A stretch of DNA of 6,426 nt from Candidatus Acetothermia bacterium (GTDB taxonomy: Bacteria > Bipolaricaulota > Bipolaricaulia > UBA7950 > UBA9294). Every line of letters starts with the position of its first letter. Position 1 is the first letter of the stretch. The DNA lies in contig DQCH01000089.1 in assembly GCA_003545155.1 (NCBI GenBank), positions 4,512-10,937 of the forward strand. The letters run 5' to 3'. Shown here piece after piece: positions 1-5,985 of this stretch. Both the position numbers and the translations under genes were made by a program. The notes below the pieces were generated by a model. It was given only the letters and a program-made list of their open reading frames with translations. It was not told the DNA's origin and searched no databases.

Positions 1-665
1 CCAGCGAGGTCCTTGTCGATCACCGCATCAACACCGACGAGCTTCTCTCCCGCCTTGAGGACCGGGATCCCGCCCCCACCAGAAGCAATAACGATCGATC
101 GGGCGTCGACCAACTGACGCACGGCCTCCTTCTCGAAGATCTCGATCGGGTCAGGGGAAGGGACAACACGACGCCAGCCGCGACCAGCATCCTCCTTGAC
201 ATGATATCCCTTCTCCGACTGCAGGCGCTTTGCCTCTTCCTCAGAGTAGAACGGGCCGACCGGCTTCGTCGGGTTCTGGAAGGCCTGGTCCTTCTTGTCG
301 ACGACAACCTGCGTCACGACGGTAGCGATCGGGATTCCTCCCCTGCCCTTGTCGACGAGCAGGTTGTGCAGGGTCTGCTGCATCATGTACCCGATTAGCC
401 CCTGACTCTCTGCCCCGCAGATGTAGAGTGGCATCGGCGCGGCGATGTCCTTCGCTGTCTCGTTCTGTAGGAGGATGTTCCCTACCTGCGGACCGTTCCC
501 GTGCGTGATGATGATCTTGTACTTCCCCGACTCGACCATCTGCGCCAGTTGATGGCACGTCGTCTCGACGTTTAACATCTGCTCGTCGAATGTCCCCCGC
601 TGTCCGGGTTTTAAGATGGCGTTTCCACCCAGGGCGATCACCGTTACCTTTTTTTCGTTATTCAT
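1..665 (-). CDS. arcC: Carbamate kinase, N-terminal 221 residues (3' end outside window)
   Basis: Carbamate kinase catalyses the reversible transfer of phosphate between carbamoyl phosphate and ADP, giving ATP, ammonia and CO2; it is the ATP-yielding last step of arginine deiminase-type and other carbamoyl-generating fermentations, in the cytoplasm. I translated this frame by hand; it is open to the left edge, so about 90 residues of the usual roughly 310 are missing. Visible family motifs are ALGGNAIL (11-18, nucleotide/phosphate-binding start), THGNGPQVGN (54-63), NPTKPVGPFY (131-140, with the conserved Lys134), WRRVVPSPDP (164-173), SGGGGIPV (195-202) and VIDKDLA (215-221, with Lys218). 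The start is ATG at 665, with AGGTGA four bases upstream. No truncation or frameshift is seen within the visible part. It lies 308 bp downstream of the M20 gene on the same strand, so it may have its own promoter or be reached by read-through. The family call is secure; the pathway is inference. Confidence 0.96.
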   Translation of the reverse strand, partial: MNNEKKVTVIALGGNAILKPGQRGTFDEQMLNVETTCHQLAQMVESGKYKIIITHGNGPQVGNILLQNETAKDIAAPMPLYICGAESQGLIGYMMQQTLHNLLVDKGRGGIPIATVVTQVVVDKKDQAFQNPTKPVGPFYSEEEAKRLQSEKGYHVKEDAGRGWRRVVPSPDPIEIFEKEAVRQLVDARSIVIASGGGGIPVLKAGEKLVGVDAVIDKDLA

Positions 666-797
666 TCAATCACCTGTCCTTATCGTAGTAATTATGCTTT
701 ACCCAAGAACCGCATGGGCCCGTACTGATCCGAATACTATGAGGAACTCAGGAGGAGAGACAAGACTGCAGTTCTGATATGAGAAAGCAGGAAGTGC

Positions 798-840
798 GTC
801 CTTTTCCTGGTCTCCTGGTTTCCTAAGAGATTAAAAGGAC
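798..840 (-). repeat. Inverted repeat, possible structured arcC leader
   Basis: On the minus strand GTCCTTTT (840-833) pairs perfectly with AAAAGGAC (805-798), enclosing 27 nt in which TCTC (830-827) can pair with GAGA (814-811). This gives an 8-bp outer stem and a nested 4-bp stem about 130 nt upstream of the arcC start. It could be a structured leader element or a protein-binding palindrome. A perfect 8-bp stem in a gap this size could also occur by chance, so function is not shown. Confidence 0.3.
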
Positions 841-917
841 CGTAGTTCAAGCCGACCACCTGAAATCGAGATCACTTCTGCATGGCATCTATTAAGAGGT
901 TACTCACATCTGTTGCA

Positions 918-945
918 GCCTGCCTGACCAATTGGACAGACAGGC
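918..945 (-). terminator. Hairpin after the M20 deacylase gene
   Basis: Read on the minus strand, GCCTGTCTG (945-937) pairs with CAGGCAGGC (926-918): nine pairs including one G-U. The loop contains the palindrome CCAATTGG. It begins 29 nt past the M20 stop codon, where a terminator or an mRNA 3'-end stabiliser is expected. The single G-U pair forms only in the minus-strand RNA (the plus strand would have a C-A mismatch), which favours a role for the minus-strand transcript. No U-run follows, so it is not a standard intrinsic terminator; Rho-dependent termination or 3'-end protection are alternatives. Confidence 0.45.
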
Positions 946-973
946 CTGGTCGAATAGCGAAGAGCCCGTTTTA

Positions 974-2143
974 TTAGTCATTTCGCTTGATCACCACTTC
1001 ATTCAAAAACCGCGCGAAGACATCGAGCGCCTCGTATAGGGATGAAAGTTCCAGGAACTCATCGGGTTGATGCGCCTGGGCAATATCTCCCGGTCCATAG
1101 ATCACCACCGGAATTTTAATCCGTGGGATAATGGAAACAGCATCAGTCGAGTAGGGAGCGATCTCTGCCTTGGCAAGCTCCTGCTTTTCTCCGGCAACAA
1201 CAGACATAAAACTTTGCACGTACGGGTTTCGAAAATCACTCACGATTGGGGGTTTGTAGTTTGTAACCTTGCTTAAGAACCCAGCACCAACCTGAGCTGC
1301 TGCATTCTGTCCCAGCGTCTCCACGAGTTCTATCACCCGCTCTTTCTCCTCGTCGGATACGACCCGTGAATCGAGACGCACCCGCGCCGTATCCGGGACG
1401 ACATTCACCTGCCACCCGCCATTAAACTGGCCGATGTTGAGCGAGGTGCGACCTCGGCCTTCCTGCTCCTTGAATCCCTCGGCGACCTCGGCGAGCTCTA
1501 AGCAGAACACGGCAGCCGGCAGGATCGTATTGACCCCAAGTTCCGGAACCGCCCCGTGCGCCGCTTTCCCGTAGAAGGTCGCCTCCACCCACAGCTCTCC
1601 TTTTTGTCCGATGTAGGCCTGTCCTGCGGTCGGCTCAGTGATGAGGAGAAACTCCGCATCATCGATCAGGCCGGATCTCGCAACTGACGCTGCTCCCCGG
1701 TATGCACCCTCTTCGTCGGCTGTCAGGACGAGGACGAGGCTCTTGTTCAGGGACACGCCCTCCTGGGCAATCAGCTTAGCGATCTTTAGGATGACAGCTA
1801 CTCCACCCTTCATGTCCGCCGTTCCTCGTCCATAAATTTTTTCATCCTCGATTCGTCCCTCGAAAGGAGGGACGCTCCACTTCTCCTCATCTACTTTCAC
1901 CGTATCGAGGTGTCCGCACAGGACGATCGAGCCGGGGTCGCTTCCCGGGATCCGTGCCACGACTGAACTTCGCCCTTCTTCCAAAGGGACAAGCGTCGCG
2001 TTAATCCCATTTTCTGCGAGGAATCTTATGACAATGCTAGCGATCTTCTCTTCATTCCCTGGTGGGTTTGTGCTGCGAATACTCACCAGAGTTTGCAGGA
2101 GCTCCACTGTCTCTTGGTGTACCTTTCCATCGATTTTCAACAA
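974..2143 (-). CDS. M20 family metallo-deacylase/peptidase, ArgE/DapE type
   Basis: Cytoplasmic di-metal (usually zinc) amidohydrolase of the M20 family, which removes acyl or peptidyl groups from amino acids (acetylornithine, succinyl-diaminopimelate, N-acyl amino acids or dipeptides). The 389 residues match the usual 375-430. Metal and catalytic residues are all present: GHLDTV (77-82, His78 and Asp80), GRGTADMKGG (105-114, bridging Asp110), TADEEG (141-146, Glu144 catalytic base and Glu145), ITEPT (168-172, Glu170) and the final His358 in AQAHQPDEF. The lid/dimerisation domain carries GKAAHGAVPE (192-201, His196). The start is TTG at 2143, with AGGAGG ten bases upstream; an in-frame TGA at 2152-2150 rules out a longer protein, and the next codon is also TTG. 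The Shine-Dalgarno overlaps the dppC-like stop codon, so the two are probably translationally coupled. Placed straight after the permeases, it probably hydrolyses the imported compound. Family certain; substrate unknown: true ArgE or DapE function is not supported by the neighbours. Confidence 0.93.
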   Translation of the reverse strand: MLKIDGKVHQETVELLQTLVSIRSTNPPGNEEKIASIVIRFLAENGINATLVPLEEGRSSVVARIPGSDPGSIVLCGHLDTVKVDEEKWSVPPFEGRIEDEKIYGRGTADMKGGVAVILKIAKLIAQEGVSLNKSLVLVLTADEEGAYRGAASVARSGLIDDAEFLLITEPTAGQAYIGQKGELWVEATFYGKAAHGAVPELGVNTILPAAVFCLELAEVAEGFKEQEGRGRTSLNIGQFNGGWQVNVVPDTARVRLDSRVVSDEEKERVIELVETLGQNAAAQVGAGFLSKVTNYKPPIVSDFRNPYVQSFMSVVAGEKQELAKAEIAPYSTDAVSIIPRIKIPVVIYGPGDIAQAHQPDEFLELSSLYEALDVFARFLNEVVIKRND

Positions 2144-2153
2144 CGACTCTCAC

Positions 2154-2159
2154 CCTCCT
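2154..2159 (-). promoter_or_regulatory. Shine-Dalgarno of the M20 gene overlapping the dppC-like stop
   Basis: The minus strand reads TAGGAGGGTGA: the TAG (2160-2158) ends the permease gene and the AGGAGG inside the same stretch serves the next gene, ten bases before its TTG start. This site decides the start, because no ATG or in-frame GTG lies nearby and an in-frame stop blocks extension upstream. Confidence 0.75.
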
Positions 2160-3057
2160 ACATGATTCGTCTAAGTTTCGGATCCAAACGATCCCGTAGT
2201 GCATCCCCCAACAGGTTGAATGATAGGACTGCAAGTGCAAGGAAGATCCCTGGGAAGAGGATGATCCAGGGAGCTCGGATGATGTATGTGCGTCCCTCGT
2301 TCATCATTCCGCCCCAGCTTGCGATATACGGCGGGATTCCCACCCCCAGGAAGTTGAGCGCCGCTACCTCCATGATCGAGAAGGCAAACGTGAACGTCGC
2401 TTGGACGATCACTGGCGACAGCAGGTTGATCGCAATGTGGCGAACAAGGATGCGTGAAGGCTGCATTCCTAGCGCCCGCGCCGCCTCAACGTAGGTGTTC
2501 TCGCGCAACGACAAGGTGGAACTGTAGACGACACGGACCATCCTCGGCGCCCACACCATCCCCACAGCAATGATCACGTTCAGGATCCCCGGCTTCCCCA
2601 AGATTGCCATTAACGACAACGCAAGGATGATTGCGGGGAAGGCCATCATAGCATCGACAAAGCGCATTACGATCAAGCCGAACGTGTCGTAGAATCCGCA
2701 CAGCATGCCGATGGGGAGTCCGAGGGCAAGGGCAAACGCTGAGATGGAAAGCCCCAACAGCAGGGTGATCCGCGTTCCTGAGAGGGCGCGGCTCAGGATA
2801 TCTCTCCCGAAGTTATCGGTGCCGAAAAGGTGGGTTCTATTAGGGCCTTGCAATCGATGAGATAGGTTCAACGCATCGGCACCAAACGGTGAGATGTGCG
2901 GGCCGGTGGCGGCGATGAACAGGAAGGCCGCAAGGATCAACGCAGCGAGGAGTGTTATCTTGCGCTTGGTCAAGAACTTCATTAAGGATGCGATGAGCCC
3001 TGGAGATCTGGAGATGTCTCTCCCAGGCTTGTCTTGCGAGCGCCCTTTGGTGTCCAA
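2158..3057 (-). CDS. Dipeptide/oligopeptide ABC transporter permease, DppC/OppC type
   Basis: Second inner-membrane subunit of a peptide-type ABC importer; it pairs with the DppB-like protein to form the channel. At 299 residues it has normal family length. Residues 1-32 are a polar cytoplasmic tail; the first membrane segment is about 33-52, then the family hallmark LFGTDNFGRDILSR (77-90), then five more segments at roughly 96-123, 125-153, 157-175, 212-240 and 262-285. The EAA loop that docks on the ATPase is YVEAARALGMQPSRILVRH (189-207). SWGGMMNEGR (247-256) and the C-terminal FNLLGDALRDRLDP (280-293) are also typical. The start is taken as TTG at 3057, with GAGGAG ten bases upstream; the alternative ATG at residue 26 (2982) has no visible ribosome site. 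It begins 22 bp after the DppB-like stop codon and is followed after 14 bp by the M20 gene. Substrate class (peptide, nickel or other) cannot be fixed from the permease. Confidence 0.95.
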   Translation of the reverse strand: MDTKGRSQDKPGRDISRSPGLIASLMKFLTKRKITLLAALILAAFLFIAATGPHISPFGADALNLSHRLQGPNRTHLFGTDNFGRDILSRALSGTRITLLLGLSISAFALALGLPIGMLCGFYDTFGLIVMRFVDAMMAFPAIILALSLMAILGKPGILNVIIAVGMVWAPRMVRVVYSSTLSLRENTYVEAARALGMQPSRILVRHIAINLLSPVIVQATFTFAFSIMEVAALNFLGVGIPPYIASWGGMMNEGRTYIIRAPWIILFPGIFLALAVLSFNLLGDALRDRLDPKLRRIM

Positions 3058-3067
3058 TCTTTCTAAG

Positions 3068-3073
3068 CTCCTC
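3068..3073 (-). promoter_or_regulatory. Shine-Dalgarno of the dppC-like gene
   Basis: GAGGAG on the minus strand lies ten bases before the TTG at 3057 and inside the 22-bp gap after the DppB-like TAA (3082-3080). It supports the TTG start over the internal ATG at 2982. Spacing and start codon match those of the next gene (M20), suggesting a shared habit of this genome. Confidence 0.65.
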
Positions 3074-3079
3074 TTTCTT

Positions 3080-4027
3080 TTATCGGTAGCGGATCCGTGG
3101 ATCCAGTGAGGCGTATGTCAGGTCAGTGACGAAGTTGATCACCACATAGAGGACGGCAACGATCATCATGATCCCCTGGATGACGGGGTAATCCCTCTTG
3201 AGCACCGACTGCACGATAAGGTTCCCTACCCCTGGCAGGGCAAACACATTCTCGGTGACGACCGCTCCCGACACCAACGAGGCGAAGGTGAACGAAACGA
3301 CCGTTATGATAGGGATCGATGCATTCCTAAACGCGTGTTTGATGATCACGATCCAGTCAGATAAGCCCTTGGCTTTGGCGGTGGTGATGTAGTCCGCCTG
3401 TAGTACGTCGAGCATACTCGAACGGGACGTGCGTGCCACCAATGCCGCGTTGACGAATCCGAGGGAAAAGGCGGGGAGGATGAGGTTCTTCAAGTTAGCC
3501 AGGTTCCCCGTGGCCAAGATGGATGTAAAACCCGAGCTTGGAAGCAAATGGAGCTTTCCGGCGACCACCGTCATCAGCATCAGCCCCAACCAAAAGCTTG
3601 GGATGGACGCCCCGGCCAGGGCAACCAACAGGAGAGAGTTATCTGTCCAGCTGTTCGGTTTGAGGGCAGAGATCGTTCCCGCGGGGATACCTACACCCAC
3701 GACTACCAACAGTGCCATGATCCCTAATAGGATGCTTGTCTCCGCTCGCTGGCCGATGATATAGAGTACGGGTTGTCGATGAAAGAGGGATTCGCCCAGG
3801 TCGCCTTTGAAGAAGTTCGTAAAATAACGATAGAACTGGACCGTGATCGGCTGATTGAGGCCCCATGTCGTCCTCAGTTGCTCGATCTGTTCAGGCGTAG
3901 CGTTCGTCCCCAGCATCACCGCTGCGGGATCCCCAGGGATAAGTTGCATCAGGACAAAGGTAATGGTGATCACCAGAAAGGTGCTCACCAGCATGCCGAT
4001 ACCTCGGCGAACGATGAAAGAGAACAT
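3080..4027 (-). CDS. Dipeptide/oligopeptide ABC transporter permease, DppB/OppB type
   Basis: First inner-membrane channel subunit of the peptide-type importer. The 315 residues are of normal length. The N-terminus (MFSFIVRRG, first membrane segment about 9-30, then QLIPGDPA at 28-35) is characteristic of DppB/OppB. A periplasmic stretch (about 40-95, with the usual LGLNQP-like WGLNQPITVQF at 55-65) precedes the membrane segments at roughly 98-121, 132-155, 181-199, 240-262 and 284-304. The EAA loop is DYITTAKAKGLSDWIVIIKH (212-231), and VTENVFALPGVGNLIV (257-272) is a strong family motif. It ends LDPRIRYR, as family members do. The start is ATG at 4027; the ribosome site is weak (a GGGGGGAG tract about 13 bases upstream, plus AGG touching the ATG), unlike its neighbours. 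A 206-bp gap with a strong hairpin separates it from the solute-binding gene, which may lower permease expression relative to the binding protein. Confidence 0.95.
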   Translation of the reverse strand: MFSFIVRRGIGMLVSTFLVITITFVLMQLIPGDPAAVMLGTNATPEQIEQLRTTWGLNQPITVQFYRYFTNFFKGDLGESLFHRQPVLYIIGQRAETSILLGIMALLVVVGVGIPAGTISALKPNSWTDNSLLLVALAGASIPSFWLGLMLMTVVAGKLHLLPSSGFTSILATGNLANLKNLILPAFSLGFVNAALVARTSRSSMLDVLQADYITTAKAKGLSDWIVIIKHAFRNASIPIITVVSFTFASLVSGAVVTENVFALPGVGNLIVQSVLKRDYPVIQGIMMIVAVLYVVINFVTDLTYASLDPRIRYR

Positions 4028-4068
4028 CCTAGATTCTCTTCTCCCCCCAAAGGGAACCTCGCACTCGC

Positions 4069-4093
4069 CTCACATCGATCAGATGTATGTGAG
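4069..4093 (-). repeat. Inverted repeat in the leader of the dppB-like gene
   Basis: CTCACAT (4069-4075) and ATGTGAG (4087-4093) are perfect 7-bp inverted repeats with an 11-nt loop. A second stem, ACATC (4072-4076) with GATGT (4082-4086), shares bases with the first, so the two folds would compete. It lies about 40 nt before the dppB-like start. It could be an RNA structure in the leader or an operator-like palindrome; function is inferred only from position. Confidence 0.3.
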
Positions 4094-4181
4094 AACGAGC
4101 AGCCTTTCTCCGCCACATTTTGATGAGCTCTTCAGAGCGAATGATTCCGCTACAAGCAGATCTCCCTTTTACCATCAAACA

Positions 4182-4210
4182 CCCCTCTGCCGCGCGGGGC
4201 GGCAGAGGGG
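4182..4210 (-). terminator. GC-rich hairpin between solute-binding gene and permease genes (probable attenuator)
   Basis: On the minus strand CCCCTCTGCCGC (4210-4199) pairs perfectly over 12 bp with GCGGCAGAGGGG (4193-4182), leaving a 5-nt loop. It starts 23 nt after the solute-binding stop codon and is followed by TGTTTG, only a weak U-run. A strong stem here is the classic way for ABC import operons to make more binding protein than permease, either by partial termination or by protecting the upstream mRNA from 3' decay. The stem is certain from the sequence; the role is inference. Confidence 0.65.
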
Positions 4211-4233
4211 CCACGCGTTCCGAAATCAAGCAG

Positions 4234-5832
4234 TTACTTCTTCCAGGAGTTCCAGAAATACGGTGACAGCATCGGAGGATTCTCCGGCGTGCCGTAGCCG
4301 CCGCCGATCTCCGCACGCATCAAGTGCAACTGGAACGCGTCTCCAAACTTAATCGCTGGGATCTGCTCGTACCAAAGGGTGATGATCTCTTCCCACTTCG
4401 CGTGGCGAGCGCTAAAATCGGTGATCTTGTTCAACTCGTCACGAAGCGTCTGGATCTCTGGCGTGTCCCACCAACCCGCGTAGGCCGGGTTGAGCATCAG
4501 GACCAACGACGGGTCCGGCGTTGTGCTGTAGAAGGAGAATGCGATCTCCCACTGCGGATGCTCCGGGTCATCACGGCTGTTGCGGATCTGGAAGAATGTC
4601 GCCTTGTCGTAGACCTGAAGGTCTATGTTGAACCCAGCGTTCTTCAACTGGTCCGCCACCACGAGCGCCTGGTTGTATTGGGCGGTCATGTCCTGTGCAA
4701 CGATGATCCGGATGGCTTCGTTGTTGTAGCCGGCATCCGCCGCCATCTGGCAAGCCTTGTTCGGATCTGCCTCGTTGTACAAGCCTTCGCCGGCCCCTTC
4801 GGTGTACCAACGGATACCCGGGGCGAAGTAGCTAGGGTTCAGGCTCCAGAACGTCGGATCCCCGTAACCGGCGAGCATGATCGCTTCCATGTCAAGCGCG
4901 GTGATGATCGCCCGCTTCAAGGCGGAGTTAGTCATCAGTCCGGTCCGGTTATTGATTAGGCCGATCGGGTAGATCGGCGGGTGGTCGGTGATGATCGGGA
5001 CCACGTCAGCGTTCCCCTCTACGTTTACCAGGAGGTCGTTGGGGATGTTTACAACGTAGTCATAGGTTCCTGCTTCGATTCCGACAAGACGAGCGTTGTC
5101 CTCCGCAACAAAGAAGAACTGCAGCTTGTCAAAGTAAGCAACCTTCTCTCCGGCAAAGCCGCTCGCAGGCGCCGGTGAACTCGCGTAGCCGGCAAAGCGC
5201 TCAAGGAGGATGTAGTCCCCAGCCTTCCACTCCACAAACTTGTACGGACCGGTCCCGATGACGTTCTCCGGTGTGATCGGCTCATCCCCGGCAACCTCGA
5301 CAATCTCCTTGGGATAGATACTCGGTCCACCGTAGATGTTAGCCAAGTAGGTCGTCATCGGAGCGAACGGTTCGTCCAGGGTCAACTGAATGGTGTAGTC
5401 ATCCAGCGCCACAAGGTCGACCACATGGGTCCACAGAGCCTTTGAGGTCAGGCCATACTCACCCCAGCGATTCAGCGATGCAAGGACGTCTTCGGCCTTC
5501 ATCTCCTTGCCGCTGTGGAATAGGACCCCACGGCGCAGGTAGAACGTGGCCACCGTTCCTGTTTCATCAAGCTCCCAGTTGAAAGCGAGCATTGGCTGAG
5601 GAGCGTAGTTCTCATCGAACGAGAACAGTCCCTCCAAGATGTGACGAGCAGGGATACTGGCCGCAACACCGGTATCCATCTGCATGTCAAGCTTTCCCGG
5701 CTCCGAAGCAAGTGCGCATTGAAACGTTCCGCCGTAACGCGGTCCATCTTTTCCCGATACGGATAAGCCAGCTCCGATGAGGAGCACAAGGGAAAGAACA
5801 AATATACTGCAAACAGCCCATCTGCGTTTCAT
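4234..5832 (-). CDS. Extracellular solute-binding protein, family 5 (DppA/OppA type)
   Basis: Captures the substrate outside the inner membrane and hands it to the permeases; by family, typical ligands are peptides, but also nickel, opines or sugars. The mature protein fits the two-lobed family (532 residues with signal). Residues 1-27 are a Sec signal peptide (KRR, then hydrophobic IFVLSLVLLIGAG, likely cleavage near SVSG-KDG). There is no lipobox; Cys8 lies before the hydrophobic core, so the protein is probably soluble in a periplasm. Family motifs: RYGGTFQ (32-38), ILEGLF (65-70), FYLRRGVLFHSGKEMKAEDV (97-116), VIGTGPYKFVEW (191-202) and LKRAIITALDMEAIM (305-319). The start is ATG at 5832 with a perfect AGGAGG five bases upstream; an upstream in-frame GTG at 5901 would add 23 very basic residues before the signal peptide and is rejected. 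It is the first importer gene, 153 bp after the regulator gene, and has the best ribosome site of the cluster, consistent with high expression. Ligand unknown. Confidence 0.95.
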   Translation of the reverse strand: MKRRWAVCSIFVLSLVLLIGAGLSVSGKDGPRYGGTFQCALASEPGKLDMQMDTGVAASIPARHILEGLFSFDENYAPQPMLAFNWELDETGTVATFYLRRGVLFHSGKEMKAEDVLASLNRWGEYGLTSKALWTHVVDLVALDDYTIQLTLDEPFAPMTTYLANIYGGPSIYPKEIVEVAGDEPITPENVIGTGPYKFVEWKAGDYILLERFAGYASSPAPASGFAGEKVAYFDKLQFFFVAEDNARLVGIEAGTYDYVVNIPNDLLVNVEGNADVVPIITDHPPIYPIGLINNRTGLMTNSALKRAIITALDMEAIMLAGYGDPTFWSLNPSYFAPGIRWYTEGAGEGLYNEADPNKACQMAADAGYNNEAIRIIVAQDMTAQYNQALVVADQLKNAGFNIDLQVYDKATFFQIRNSRDDPEHPQWEIAFSFYSTTPDPSLVLMLNPAYAGWWDTPEIQTLRDELNKITDFSARHAKWEEIITLWYEQIPAIKFGDAFQLHLMRAEIGGGYGTPENPPMLSPYFWNSWKK

Positions 5833-5985
5833 TCTTGCCTCCTTATAACCTTTTCTCTTTCTCACCCTATGTTCGGTTCTACCTTTTGCTCTGGTTCCCA
5901 CCTCCTTTCTTCGGTTTTCTCCCCGCCTGCATGAGCGGTAGCTCTGGCGAGAGGCGATTCTCCGAATCAGCTATGACACGAGCGT
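5833..5985 (-). promoter_or_regulatory. Purine-rich leader before the solute-binding gene
   Basis: This 153-bp gap between the regulator stop and the solute-binding start would carry any operon promoter and operator. The last 92 nt on the minus strand (5924-5833) are about 83% purine (16 pyrimidines counted), giving an unstructured leader ending in AAGGAGG. Three GGTT-cored direct repeats occur on the plus strand (TTCGGTT at 5872, TCTGGTT at 5890, TTCGGTT at 5910), 18 and 20 bp apart. A small hairpin, GATTC-TCC-GAATC, is at 5956-5968. I found no convincing -35/-10 pair, so co-transcription with the regulator remains possible. Confidence 0.35.
5838..5843 (-). promoter_or_regulatory. Shine-Dalgarno of the solute-binding protein gene
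   Basis: A perfect AGGAGG lies five bases before the ATG at 5832 (minus strand TATAAGGAGGCAAGAATG). It fixes the start at the methionine preceding KRRWAV, directly before a normal signal peptide. Confidence 0.85.

Larger units (their letters stand above)
666..973. other. Non-coding gap between the M20 gene and arcC
   Basis: These 308 bp hold no convincing open reading frame on either strand. Two inverted repeats stand out: a hairpin at 918-945, just after the M20 stop codon, and a larger imperfect stem at 798-840. Nearer arcC the minus strand becomes AT-richer (GCATAATTA around 690), where a promoter could lie, but I could not pair a good -35 with a -10 at proper spacing. I recognise no known riboswitch consensus; in particular I do not see the conserved ACGGG-type core of the ykkC/guanidine class. 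The gap is the only long one in the window and marks the likely boundary between the transporter-deacylase transcript and arcC. Confidence 0.7.

Noticed and set aside
20..558. Open frames overlapping arcC in other frames
   Set aside because: They are Arg/Ser-rich shadows; the hand-translated frame from 665 shows the carbamate kinase motifs without interruption.
666..973. Riboswitch such as guanidine/ykkC before arcC
   Set aside because: No recognisable conserved core is present; only generic inverted repeats are seen.
974..2143. Calling the M20 gene argE, dapE or ygeY
   Set aside because: All M20 deacylases share the visible metal motifs; there are no arginine or lysine biosynthesis neighbours, and a DMKGG motif argues against YgeY, so no symbol is justified.
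4029..4316. 95-residue minus-strand frame overlapping the end of the solute-binding gene
   Set aside because: Its first part is an Arg/Ala-rich shadow of the binding-protein C-terminus; only the last 48 codons, after the hairpin, deserve mention and are listed as a weak finding.
4324..4959. 211-residue plus-strand open frame opposite the solute-binding gene
   Set aside because: It is antisense to a clear family 5 binding protein, has no recognisable motifs, and is explained by codon bias of the real gene.
5833..5901. Extended N-terminus of the solute-binding protein from a GTG at 5901
   Set aside because: The added 23 residues are almost all basic or polar and would bury the signal peptide; its GTG overlaps the only nearby Shine-Dalgarno, whereas the ATG at 5832 has a perfect AGGAGG five bases away.
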